DNA of 64,000 nt from CAIUPE01 sp037131735 (GTDB lineage Bacteria; Pseudomonadota; Alphaproteobacteria; Rhizobiales; Beijerinckiaceae). Made by a program: the position numbers and the translations under genes. Where the stretch lies: contig JBAXQM010000008.1 of assembly GCA_037131735.1 (NCBI GenBank), forward strand, positions 32,039 to 96,038, written 5' to 3'. The notes beneath the pieces were generated by a model. It was not told the origin of the DNA. It was given only the letters and a program-made list of their open reading frames with translations, and did not search any database. Below are positions 8,115 through 16,330 of the stretch, piece after piece; position 1 is the stretch's first letter; every line of letters begins with the position of its first letter.

Positions 8115-9794
8115 ATGGATTTGGCCGAAGCACAGGCGCTTCCGCGCGAGGGTATGGAATTCGATGTTGTGATCGTAGGTGCCGGTCCGGCAGGACTTGC
8201 CGCGGCGATCCGCTTGAAACAGAAAGATCCGGATCTCGCGGTTGTTGTCGTCGAAAAAGGATCGGAAGTCGGCGCGCATATTCTCTCGGGCGCGGTGATC
8301 GATCCCATCGGACTTGATCGGCTACTTCCTGACTGGCGCGACGATAAAGACGCGCCGATTAAAACCGCAGTTACCGACGATCATTTCCTCGTGCTCGGTC
8401 CCGCAGGCGGCATTCGTCTTCCGAACTTCCTGATGCCGCCTTTGATGTCGAACCACGGCAATTACATCGTGTCCCTCGGCAATGTGTGTCGTTGGCTTGC
8501 TACAAAAGCAGAAGCTTTGGGCGTTGAAATCTATCCGGGCTTTACGGCAGCCGAAGTTCTCTATGGCGAGAAGGGTGAAGTAGTTGGTGTTGCAACTGGT
8601 GATATGGGCATCGCCAAAGACAACACCGTAAAAGACGGTTTCACACGCGGCATGGAGCTCAAAGCAAAATATACGCTCTTTGGTGAAGGCGCGCGTGGCC
8701 ATCTTACCAAAACACTCATCAAAAATTTCCGTCTTGATGAAGGGCGCGAACCGCCGAAATTCGGCATCGGCATCAAAGAACTTTGGCAAGTCGCACCCGA
8801 AAACCACAAGCTCGGCCTTGTGCAACATTCATTCGGTTGGCCGCTTGATGGCAAAACCGGCGGCGGGTCTTTCCTTTATCATCTTGAAGACAATCTTGTG
8901 GCTGTCGGGTTTGTTGTGCATCTGAATTATCGCAATCCGACGCTCTCGCCTTTCGATGAGTTCCAACGTTTCAAAACGCACCCGATGATCCGCCCGACTT
9001 TCGAGGGCGGCAAACGTTTGTCTTATGGCGCGCGCGCGATTACCGAAGGCGGGTGGCAATCGGTACCAAAGCTTTCATTCCCGGGCGGCGCACTTATCGG
9101 ATGCGCCGCGGGCTTTGTGAATGTGCCCCGCATCAAAGGATCGCATAACGCCGTTCTCTCCGGCATTCAGGCGGCTGATCAGATTGTCACCGCGCTCAAA
9201 GAAGGCCGCATGAATGACGAGTTGCGTGATTATGAAGCCGGCTGGCGCTTCTCCGCGATTGGTCGTGATCTGCGCAAAGTGCGTAACGTCAAACCACTCT
9301 GGTCAAAATTTGGCACATGGATCGGCATCGGTCTCGGTGGTCTCGATATGTGGACGAATGACCTCTTCGGCTTTTCGATCTTCGGCACATTGCGCCACGG
9401 CAAGCCCGACCACGCGACGCTTGACCCGCTCTCTGCGGTTAAGCCCATCGTCTATCCGAAGCCCGATGGCGTTGTGTCTTTCGACAAATTATCGTCGGTC
9501 TTCTTGGCCTCTACCAATCACGAAGAAGATCAGCCCGCGCATTTGCGTCTGACTGATGCGTCAATTCCCACGGCAAAGAATTTGCCGATGTATGGTGAAC
9601 CGGCGCGGCTTTATTGCCCCGCAGGCGTCTATGAAGTCGTCTATGGTCAGGAGAGCACGAAGAGCGAGCCGCGTTTCGTGATCAACGCGCAAAACTGCGT
9701 TCATTGCAAAACTTGCGACATCAAGGACCCGTCACAGAACATCACATGGGTGACGCCAGAAGGCGGCGGCGGCCCGAACTATCCGAATATGTGA
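8115..9794 (+). CDS. Electron transfer flavoprotein-ubiquinone oxidoreductase (ETF-QO)
   Basis: Inner-membrane-associated flavoprotein that passes electrons from ETF, reduced by acyl-CoA and other dehydrogenases, to ubiquinone. The Rossmann FAD motif is VIVGAGPAGLAAA (glycines 22, 24, 27). The C-terminal ferredoxin-like domain carries the 4Fe-4S ligands Cys501, Cys528, Cys531 and Cys534 (NCVHCKTCD) and ends in the family's PEGGGGPNYPNM. I chose the ATG preceded by GAGGGG at a 7-base distance; an open frame extends 35 codons further upstream but lacks family-like sequence. The acyl-CoA dehydrogenase at 27 kb is a plausible indirect electron source. Confidence 0.96.
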   Translation: MDLAEAQALPREGMEFDVVIVGAGPAGLAAAIRLKQKDPDLAVVVVEKGSEVGAHILSGAVIDPIGLDRLLPDWRDDKDAPIKTAVTDDHFLVLGPAGGIRLPNFLMPPLMSNHGNYIVSLGNVCRWLATKAEALGVEIYPGFTAAEVLYGEKGEVVGVATGDMGIAKDNTVKDGFTRGMELKAKYTLFGEGARGHLTKTLIKNFRLDEGREPPKFGIGIKELWQVAPENHKLGLVQHSFGWPLDGKTGGGSFLYHLEDNLVAVGFVVHLNYRNPTLSPFDEFQRFKTHPMIRPTFEGGKRLSYGARAITEGGWQSVPKLSFPGGALIGCAAGFVNVPRIKGSHNAVLSGIQAADQIVTALKEGRMNDELRDYEAGWRFSAIGRDLRKVRNVKPLWSKFGTWIGIGLGGLDMWTNDLFGFSIFGTLRHGKPDHATLDPLSAVKPIVYPKPDGVVSFDKLSSVFLASTNHEEDQPAHLRLTDASIPTAKNLPMYGEPARLYCPAGVYEVVYGQESTKSEPRFVINAQNCVHCKTCDIKDPSQNITWVTPEGGGGPNYPNM

Positions 9795-9848
9795 TCGCTT
9801 GTGCGCGTAAAGGGTCTTTCCGAATCCGGGGGCAGTTTGTATCGATTG

Positions 9849-11600
9849 ATGATGAAATACGTCCCCTTTTCGATTTTGTCAGGCCCCCGACGCTGTGCGG
9901 GAGTGGCCGCGTTTGCTGCGCGCAGTTTGGTTGTGAGCAGTCTCATCGGCGCATCAATGATCGCACCGCAAAGCGCGCGCGCGGATACAGACTTTGCGGC
10001 TTCGCTGTCTGGCAATTATCTCGCGGCCCTTGTCGCGGGGCTTTCAAATGATCCGTCTTCGGCCTCACGTTTCTATTCTGAATCAATCAAATTTGACCCG
10101 CGTAGCGCCGATCTTGCCGAGCGCGCTTTTGTAACGCTCCTTGCCGAAGGTAAGATGACCGAAGCGTTGCCTCTGGCAGACACCGTTGCCAAACGCAATT
10201 CAGGCAGCGGGATTGCACGCCTTGCTCAAGGCGTGCGCGCGATCAAAGATAAAAACTATCAAAATGCACGCAGCATTGTTCGGCGCGGTGATCGCGCCCA
10301 ATCAAGCGACATCACTGCTGATCTCATTATCGCGTGGAGCTGGCTTGGCAGTGGCAATGTGAAACGCGCTTTTGAGACGGTTGATCGCATACCGGATGAA
10401 CCTGGTGGTCGTATTTTTAAACTCTTGCATCGCGGCCTCATCGCGAAAGTCGGTGGTAAACCTGATGAAGCCCGCAAATCCTTGAAGGCAGCCTATGAAG
10501 GCGATCCTCAATCGCTAAGGACCGCTGATCTCTATGCGCAATTTCTAATTTCGCAACGCGAGAGTGATGAAGCGCTTTCGATTTATCGCCGGATGAAATT
10601 GCTTTATCCGCGTCACCCCGTTCTTCGGGTTGCGATTGCACAACTTGAATCCGGCAAACAACCAGATGACGAAATTCGCGATGAAAGCGATGGCATCGCC
10701 GAAGTCCTCTACGGATTAGGCAGCACCGTGACGCGTGATGGCGATGAATTAGCGTCGCTTATTTATTTGCGTCTCGCACATTATTTGTCGCCTAATCATA
10801 ATCTCGCAGCGATTGCGATTGCTGATACTTATGAGCGCTTAAAACAACCGCAATCGGCCAATAGTGCCTATGCCCTGGTTGAAGCAAACTCACCCCTGCG
10901 TCTCACCGCCGATGTTCAACGCGCCCTCAATCTCGAGCAACTCGGTGAAAAGGATGAAGCGGTTACTCTATTGAAAGCCGCTGCTGCGAAAGCGAAAGAC
11001 GAGATTGAACCTCTGATTGCGCTCGGCAATATTTATCGGGCGCGTAAAGTTTTTGCCGAGGCCGCTGAAATTTATTCTACCGCCATTACCGCATTAGGAC
11101 AGCCGACACCTGGCCATTGGAGCCTCTTTTACTCGCGCGGCATAGCCTTTGAACGTTTGAAGCGCTGGCCGGAAGCGGAAGCCGATTTCAGAAAAGCACT
11201 TGAACTTTCACCCGATCAACCTTTGGTGCTGAATTATCTCGGCTATTCATGGGTTGAACAAAACACCAATCTCGATGAGGCGTTCAAAATGCTTCGTCGT
11301 GCCGTCGATCAGCAACCGACTGATGGCTATATCGTTGACAGTCTCGGCTGGGCCTATTTCCGTTTAGGGCAATATGACAAAGCGCTGCAATTGATGGAAA
11401 AAGCGGTTGATCTCAAAGCTGCCGATCCGACCATCAATGATCATCTCGGTGATGTGTATTGGCGTTTGGGCCGCGAGCTTGAAGCGCGTTTTCAATGGAA
11501 CCATGCGCGCGATCTCAATCCCGAGCCGGAAGATCTGGCAAAGATTCTTGAAAAGATTGAAAAGGGATTGCCGCCGCTCACCACGGGTTCAGGTGGTTAA
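9849..11600 (+). CDS. Exported tetratricopeptide-repeat protein
   Basis: About 580 residues, mostly TPR helical repeats that act as protein-binding scaffolds. Clear repeats include the block around IALGNIYRARKVFAEAAEIY and those from YSRGIAFERLKRWPEAEADF to the C-terminus. An N-terminal hydrophobic segment ending APQSARA looks like a Sec signal peptide, which puts the protein in the periplasm. The start is uncertain: I use the ATG-ATG pair before KYVPF, but a GTG at 9801, six bases after the ETF-QO stop, is in frame, and neither has a strong ribosome binding site. It is close enough to ETF-QO and ispE to be co-transcribed. Specific function unknown. Confidence 0.85.
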   Translation: MMKYVPFSILSGPRRCAGVAAFAARSLVVSSLIGASMIAPQSARADTDFAASLSGNYLAALVAGLSNDPSSASRFYSESIKFDPRSADLAERAFVTLLAEGKMTEALPLADTVAKRNSGSGIARLAQGVRAIKDKNYQNARSIVRRGDRAQSSDITADLIIAWSWLGSGNVKRAFETVDRIPDEPGGRIFKLLHRGLIAKVGGKPDEARKSLKAAYEGDPQSLRTADLYAQFLISQRESDEALSIYRRMKLLYPRHPVLRVAIAQLESGKQPDDEIRDESDGIAEVLYGLGSTVTRDGDELASLIYLRLAHYLSPNHNLAAIAIADTYERLKQPQSANSAYALVEANSPLRLTADVQRALNLEQLGEKDEAVTLLKAAAAKAKDEIEPLIALGNIYRARKVFAEAAEIYSTAITALGQPTPGHWSLFYSRGIAFERLKRWPEAEADFRKALELSPDQPLVLNYLGYSWVEQNTNLDEAFKMLRRAVDQQPTDGYIVDSLGWAYFRLGQYDKALQLMEKAVDLKAADPTINDHLGDVYWRLGRELEARFQWNHARDLNPEPEDLAKILEKIEKGLPPLTTGSGG

Positions 11601-11606
11601 GATCCG

Positions 11607-12482
11607 ATGGCATGGGTTGGCAAAGCGCGCGCGCGCGCAAAGATCAATCTGACCCTTCACATTCTCGGCCGTCGTGATGATGGCTATCATGATCTCGAAA
11701 GTCTTGTAACCTTCGCGGCGCTTGGCGATGAGCTTACGCTTGTTGAAGGTCCTACGCTTTCGCTTTCACTATCAGGCCCGCAAGCACACGCACTCACAGC
11801 CGATGATGATAATCACATTCTGAAAGCGACGCGGGAATTGCAAGCGCGCGTCAAAGATCTTCGTGTCGGCAAATTTCATCTCATTAAGACATTGCCACTC
11901 GCTTCCGGCATGGGCGGCGGCTCTGCTGATGCGGCCGCCGCGTTGCGGTTGCTCGCGAAACTCAACCATCTTTCACTTGATGATCACCGTGTGATGGACG
12001 CGGCCAAAGCGACCGGTGCGGATGTGCCCGTCTGCGTTGAAAGTCGGCCCCGCATCATGCGCGGTATCGGCGAAAGACTCGATACCCCTCTTATTCTGCC
12101 GCGTCTTTTTGCAGTGCTGGTAAATCCCCACAAGACCAGTGCGACACCGGAAGTCTTTGCAAAAATCGGTTTGGCGCGTGGTGAAACATCGCGCTTGCCG
12201 ATTCATCCCGTCTTCACAGCGGCGATGACAGAAGAGGCCCTCCTTGCCGCTCTCGCTGAAGGCCGCAATGATATGGAAGAGGCCGCCATCGCGCTGCAAC
12301 CCGCGATCGATCAGGTACGCCGCGCTCTGGTCACCCTACCCGCTTATCGCCTCGTGCGCATGTCAGGCTCGGGCGCGACGGTCTTTGGCCTCTTCCCCTC
12401 GTGCCGCGCTGCCGCGCACGCCGCAAAGCATTTGAAAGCGGCACATCCGGAGTGGTGGATCAAACCGACTTTGTTTGGATGA
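11607..12482 (+). CDS. ispE: 4-diphosphocytidyl-2-C-methyl-D-erythritol kinase
   Basis: GHMP-family kinase that phosphorylates CDP-methylerythritol in the MEP pathway for isoprenoid precursors. The N-terminal ARAKINLTLHILGRRDDGYH block is the family signature. The glycine-rich ATP loop PLASGMGGGSADAA is near residue 100, and VRMSGSGATVFGLF near the end is the third GHMP motif. The 291 residues are normal. It starts six bases after the TPR gene stop. Its presence shows the organism uses the MEP route, though dxs and the other genes are not in this window. Confidence 0.96.
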   Translation: MAWVGKARARAKINLTLHILGRRDDGYHDLESLVTFAALGDELTLVEGPTLSLSLSGPQAHALTADDDNHILKATRELQARVKDLRVGKFHLIKTLPLASGMGGGSADAAAALRLLAKLNHLSLDDHRVMDAAKATGADVPVCVESRPRIMRGIGERLDTPLILPRLFAVLVNPHKTSATPEVFAKIGLARGETSRLPIHPVFTAAMTEEALLAALAEGRNDMEEAAIALQPAIDQVRRALVTLPAYRLVRMSGSGATVFGLFPSCRAAAHAAKHLKAAHPEWWIKPTLFG

Positions 12483-12510
12483 GTCTCACGCCTTTAGGGA
12501 AAGCCCGGCC

Positions 12511-12539
12511 TTGACCAGGAAAAGCGCGGACCATACGGT
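12511..12539 (+). promoter_or_regulatory. Weak candidate promoter for glyQ
   Basis: TTGACC at 12511-12516, 17 bases, then TACGGT at 12534-12539, about 57 bases upstream of the glyQ start. The -10 is a poor match, so this is only a candidate. The rest of the 113-base gap between ispE and glyQ shows no other structure. Confidence 0.3.
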
Positions 12540-12595
12540 GCCCGCGATTTTCCCGCCCTGCTTTTCATGCGCCCTTGCACTCAGTTTGAAATGCC

Positions 12596-13522
12596 ATGAC
12601 CAACGCTTTGAATCCAAAAACGTCCTTTCAGGCCCTGATTTTGACGCTCAATCGTTTTTGGGCGGAACAAGGCTGCGTGGTTTTGCAGCCTTACGACATG
12701 GAAGTCGGCGCGGGCACGTTTCATCCGGCAACAACTTTGCGGGCCTTGGGACCAAAGCCCTGGCGCGCGGCTTATGTGCAACCCTCTCGCCGCCCGAAAG
12801 ACGGTCGCTATGGCGAGAACCCGAACCGGTTGCAGCATTACTATCAATATCAAGTGATCATGAAGCCCTCGCCTTCCAATTTGCAGGATCTCTATCTGCG
12901 TTCACTCTATGCGATCGGCATCGATCTGGAATTACATGACATTCGTTTTGTTGAAGATGATTGGGAAAGCCCGACACTCGGTGCGTGGGGTCTTGGCTGG
13001 GAATGCTGGTGCGACGGCATGGAAGTCAGCCAATTCACTTACTTTCAGCAAGTGGCCGGTGTCGAATGTTCTCCTGTTGCCGGCGAACTCACTTATGGTC
13101 TCGAACGTCTCGCCATGTATGTGCAAGGCGTCGAGAATGTTTATGATTTGAATTTCAACGGCCTCGATGGCGATGACCGCATCTCTTATGGCGATGTGTT
13201 CTTGCAGGCCGAGCAAGAATATTCACGGCATAATTTTGAAGCCGCGAATACAGAGATGCTCGCGCAGCATTTCAAAGATGCCGAAGCCGAATGCAAAGCC
13301 TTGCTTGAGTTTGGCAACCCATCGTCGGGCGCGAATGACCAACGCCATAAAATGGCACTGCCTGCTTATGACCAATGCATCAAAGCCAGCCACCTTTTTA
13401 ATCTTCTCGATGCGCGCGGTGTGATCTCTGTAACCGAACGACAGAGCTATATTTTCCGCGTGCGTGAATTGGCGAAAGCCTGCGGCGAAGCCTGGTTGAA
13501 AACAGAAGGCGGCGGCGCCTGA
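12596..13522 (+). CDS. glyQ: Glycyl-tRNA synthetase alpha subunit
   Basis: Catalytic subunit of the bacterial alpha2-beta2 glycyl-tRNA synthetase. It opens with SFQALILTLNRFWAEQGCVV and contains the family blocks MEVGAGTFHPATTLRALGP, QPSRRPKDGRYGENPNRLQHYYQ and LGWECWCDGMEVSQFTYFQQ. The 308 residues equal the usual length. It is separated from glyS by a small CDGSH gene, which is less common than direct adjacency. Confidence 0.98.
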   Translation: MTNALNPKTSFQALILTLNRFWAEQGCVVLQPYDMEVGAGTFHPATTLRALGPKPWRAAYVQPSRRPKDGRYGENPNRLQHYYQYQVIMKPSPSNLQDLYLRSLYAIGIDLELHDIRFVEDDWESPTLGAWGLGWECWCDGMEVSQFTYFQQVAGVECSPVAGELTYGLERLAMYVQGVENVYDLNFNGLDGDDRISYGDVFLQAEQEYSRHNFEAANTEMLAQHFKDAEAECKALLEFGNPSSGANDQRHKMALPAYDQCIKASHLFNLLDARGVISVTERQSYIFRVRELAKACGEAWLKTEGGGA

Positions 13523-13577
13523 CAAGCCGCATGCAATAACACTCAACTATCATTTTAGAAAAAAGGGAAACAGAATC

Positions 13578-13817
13578 ATGACCGCTCCCCACATTGCTGC
13601 CAAAGCGCCGATGCCTGTCGATGTTAAAGCCGGTGAAACCTATTTCTGGTGCTCCTGCGGCCAATCGAAAAATCAACCCTTCTGTGATGGCTCGCATAAG
13701 GGCACGTCTTTCGCCCCGATGAAATGGACAGTAGAGGAAGATAAGAAAGCATTTTTCTGCGCCTGCAAACATTCGAAGAATTCACCGCTCTGCGATGGGT
13801 CGCATAAAGCGCTTTGA
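13578..13817 (+). CDS. CDGSH-type iron-sulfur protein with two cluster motifs
   Basis: A 79-residue protein with two CDGSH zinc-finger-like motifs, each able to hold a 2Fe-2S cluster with 3-Cys/1-His ligation. Likely ligands are Cys25, Cys27, Cys36 and His40 for the first, and Cys61, Cys63, Cys72 and His76 for the second. No signal peptide or membrane segment is visible, so it is probably a soluble cytoplasmic electron carrier or redox sensor; bacterial members are poorly characterised. The ATG is preceded by AAAAGGGAAACAG. It lies between glyQ and glyS and is probably on the same transcript. Confidence 0.93.
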   Translation: MTAPHIAAKAPMPVDVKAGETYFWCSCGQSKNQPFCDGSHKGTSFAPMKWTVEEDKKAFFCACKHSKNSPLCDGSHKAL

Positions 13818-13862
13818 TTGAAATCATCCTCTTAATTTAAAAACTACGCGAGACCTGACGCG

Positions 13863-16148
13863 ATGCCTGATTTGCTGCTTGAACTCTTCTCGGAAGAAAT
13901 TCCCGCCCGTATGCAACGGCGCGCGGCCGAGGATTTGAAAACGGCAGTCACCGATGCGTTGGTCGAACGCGGTTGCGCTTATGAAGCAGCGTTAGCATTC
14001 GCGACACCGCGTCGTCTTGCCTTGCATATTGTCGGCCTCCCCGCGCGCCAACCTGACCTTAAAGAAGAAAAAAAAGGCCCGCGCGTGGGGGCGCCTCAAC
14101 AAGCGATTGACGGATTCTTGAAAGGCGCAGGATTGAATGATCTGTCGCAAGCGACCATTCAATCCGATCCCAAAAAAGGTGATTTTTATATTGCTATTGT
14201 CGAGCGTAAAGGCAGCGCCACACAAGACGTGATCGCTGAGATCATGCCTGACATCATCAAGACCTTCCCGTGGCCGAAAAGCATGCGCTGGGGTAAATCA
14301 TCAGCGCAGCCTAATGCGCTGCGGTGGGTGCGTCCGCTGCATTCGATCATCTGCACCTTTGGCAGTGAAACGGAAACACCAGAAGTCGTGCACTTCGAAA
14401 TCGATGGCATTAAAGCGGGTGACATCACCTATGGCCACCGCTTTTTGGCGCCCGGCCCGATCCATGTGCGGCGCTTCGATGACTATGTGTCGAAGCTCGA
14501 AGCCGCAAAGGTTGTTCTCTCAACCGATCGTCGCAAAGACATCATCTTGCATGACGCCAAGAGCCTCGCTTTTGCGCAAGGACTCGAACTTGTCGAAGAT
14601 GAGGTCTTGCTTGAAGAAGTCGCAGGCCTTGTTGAATGGCCAACTGTTCTTATGGGTTCTTTTGAAGAGCGCTTCCTGGATATTCCGCCGGAAGTGATCC
14701 GCGCGACGATTCGCGCCAATCAAAAATGTTTTGTGCTCAGGAAATCAGGCTCAAACGCGCTCGCGAATAAATTTCTCCTTACCTCCAATATGATTGCGAA
14801 AGATGATGGCGCAACCATCATCAGCGGCAATGAAAAAGTTGTGCGCGCGCGCTTATCGGATGCGAAATTTTTCTGGGAGACCGATCTCAAGGTAAAACTT
14901 GAAGATCGTCTTGAGAAATTAAAATCAATCACCTTCCACGCCAAACTTGGCACACAGCATCAACGCGTTGAGCGTCTTGTGGCGCTTGCAAAAAAACTCG
15001 CGCCGCTTGTCAAAGCTGATGTGAACAAAGCCGAACGCGCCGCACTTCTCTGCAAAGCGGACCTTGTGTCTGACATGGTTGGCGAGTTTCCGGAAGTCCA
15101 AGGCTTGATGGGTCGCTATTACGCAACGCGGCAAGGCGAAGACGCAAGCGTAGCAATTGCATTGGAAGATCACTACAAACCGCAAGGCCCGAGTGATCGC
15201 ATTCCGACCGATCCTGTTGCTATCGCCGTTGCGCTTGCTGACAAGATCGATACGCTTGTGGGCTTCTGGGCCATTGATGAAAAGCCGACAGGATCGAAAG
15301 ATCCTTATGCGCTGCGTAGAGCTGCGTTGGGTGTTGTGCGGTTGATTTTAGAAAATGAAATTCAAATCGAATTATGTTTATCTGTATCGATAGCTTTCGA
15401 AAAATCTATTTTTGACGTGCGCCAAATTATACTCGGGCAAATGAAAGAAAATGAAAGAAAGCTTGAACAAGAGTTAGAACGATCACAATCTTTACCATTT
15501 TCTGTTGGAGATCAACAGGCGGCATTGGCCGATGGATACCTTCAGATACAGCGAAAAAAAATTGATGAGTTCTTCAAAACCGAGGAGTCTTGGACAGATT
15601 CAAAAAGGACCCAAGTATTGGCAGACCTCCTCGCCTTCTTCCATGATCGCCTTAAAGTCTATCTCCGCGACAAGGGCGCGCGGCATGATTTGATTGATGC
15701 CGTGCTTGGTGTCGACGCGGGCAATGATGATTTGTTGCTCGTCGTTAAACGCGTGGAAGCGCTTGATGCTTTGCTTGCGACGGATGATGGCAAAAATCTT
15801 CTCGCCGGCTTCCGCCGCGCGGCGAATATTCTCAAAGCCGAAGAGAAGAAAGACGGCGTGACCTATTCAGGCACCATCAATGCCGCGCTTTTGAAAGAGC
15901 CGCAGGAAAAAGCGCTCGGTGACATTCTGGGAGTCGCGTCACGCCATGCGGCGGACCATGTGAAGAAACAGGACTTCTCCGGTGCGATGCGTGAACTCGC
16001 GCAATTGCGTCCCGCCGTTGACGCGTTTTTCGAAGCGATCCTCGTGAATGCGGAAGACGCCGCCACGCGCAAAAACCGCCTCGCTCTGCTCGCGGCCTTC
16101 CGTGACGCCACGCGCACCGTTGCGGATTTCTCGGCCATCGCGGGATAA
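13863..16148 (+). CDS. glyS: Glycyl-tRNA synthetase beta subunit
   Basis: Beta subunit of glycyl-tRNA synthetase, which binds tRNA-Gly. The start PDLLLELFSEEIPARMQ is the family hallmark, and MRWGKSSAQPNALRWVRPLH, IRANQKCFVLR and SDAKFFWETDLK follow in order. The C-terminal anticodon-binding-like part begins at DLLAFFHDRLKVYLRDKGARHDLIDAVL. At 761 residues it is longer than the roughly 690 of E. coli. The extra length lies at residues 494-586, an AT-rich segment with codons rare elsewhere in the gene (TTA, ATA, AGA). The reading frame stays open, so the gene looks functional. Confidence 0.96.
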   Translation: MPDLLLELFSEEIPARMQRRAAEDLKTAVTDALVERGCAYEAALAFATPRRLALHIVGLPARQPDLKEEKKGPRVGAPQQAIDGFLKGAGLNDLSQATIQSDPKKGDFYIAIVERKGSATQDVIAEIMPDIIKTFPWPKSMRWGKSSAQPNALRWVRPLHSIICTFGSETETPEVVHFEIDGIKAGDITYGHRFLAPGPIHVRRFDDYVSKLEAAKVVLSTDRRKDIILHDAKSLAFAQGLELVEDEVLLEEVAGLVEWPTVLMGSFEERFLDIPPEVIRATIRANQKCFVLRKSGSNALANKFLLTSNMIAKDDGATIISGNEKVVRARLSDAKFFWETDLKVKLEDRLEKLKSITFHAKLGTQHQRVERLVALAKKLAPLVKADVNKAERAALLCKADLVSDMVGEFPEVQGLMGRYYATRQGEDASVAIALEDHYKPQGPSDRIPTDPVAIAVALADKIDTLVGFWAIDEKPTGSKDPYALRRAALGVVRLILENEIQIELCLSVSIAFEKSIFDVRQIILGQMKENERKLEQELERSQSLPFSVGDQQAALADGYLQIQRKKIDEFFKTEESWTDSKRTQVLADLLAFFHDRLKVYLRDKGARHDLIDAVLGVDAGNDDLLLVVKRVEALDALLATDDGKNLLAGFRRAANILKAEEKKDGVTYSGTINAALLKEPQEKALGDILGVASRHAADHVKKQDFSGAMRELAQLRPAVDAFFEAILVNAEDAATRKNRLALLAAFRDATRTVADFSAIAG
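15345..15620 (+). other. AT-rich in-frame segment inside glyS
   Basis: Between the conserved GVVRLILEN and DLLAFFHDRL blocks lies a stretch of about 90 codons that is clearly AT-rich against the GC-rich flanks. It uses codons such as TTA, ATA, AGA and AGG. It encodes a charged, helical-looking insert with ENERKLEQELERSQ. The edges of the composition change are sharp. No terminal inverted repeat or target-site duplication was recognised. Confidence 0.6.
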
Positions 16149-16234
16149 GACAGGCCCAAGTGGCCTGCAGAAGCGCGACCTCAGCTTTGTGATCTTCGCA
16201 TCACTTCTGACTCGTCAACCGTGCTCGCAAAGAG

Positions 16235-16240
16235 TATAAT
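16235..16240 (+). promoter_or_regulatory. -10 element of the nadABC promoter
   Basis: A perfect TATAAT, about 90 bases upstream of the nadA start. The -35 is weak (TCGTCA at 17-base spacing). The predicted transcription start, near 16247, falls inside the first palindromic operator, as expected for a repressed promoter. Confidence 0.6.
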
Positions 16241-16245
16241 GCTTT

Positions 16246-16260
16246 TGCTCAGATTGAGCA
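16246..16260 (+). promoter_or_regulatory. Upstream nadA operator (probable NadQ site 1)
   Basis: Inverted repeat TGCTC-N5-GAGCA, sharing its core and 5-base spacer with the stronger site 55 bases downstream. It overlaps the predicted transcription start, so a protein bound here would block initiation. NadQ is proposed as the binder because a NadQ homologue is encoded at 40.4 kb in this window; this assignment is inferred. Confidence 0.6.
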
Positions 16261-16297
16261 TTTATCCGGTCTTTGGGCCGGTTTCTTTGGTCCTAAA

Positions 16298-16318
16298 TTA
16301 TGCTCGTTTTGAGCATAA
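16298..16318 (+). promoter_or_regulatory. Downstream nadA operator (probable NadQ site 2)
   Basis: Perfect palindrome TTATGCTC-GTTTT-GAGCATAA, with 8-bp arms. It ends directly against the nadA ribosome binding site AGGGAGAG. With the first site, it suggests two regulator dimers on the leader, about five helical turns apart. Confidence 0.72.
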
Positions 16319-16330
16319 AGGGAGAGCCTG

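Noticed and set aside
16151..16167. CAGGCC-N5-GGCCTG hairpin after glyS as a terminator
   Set aside because: A 6-bp stem without a following T run; too weak to call a terminator.
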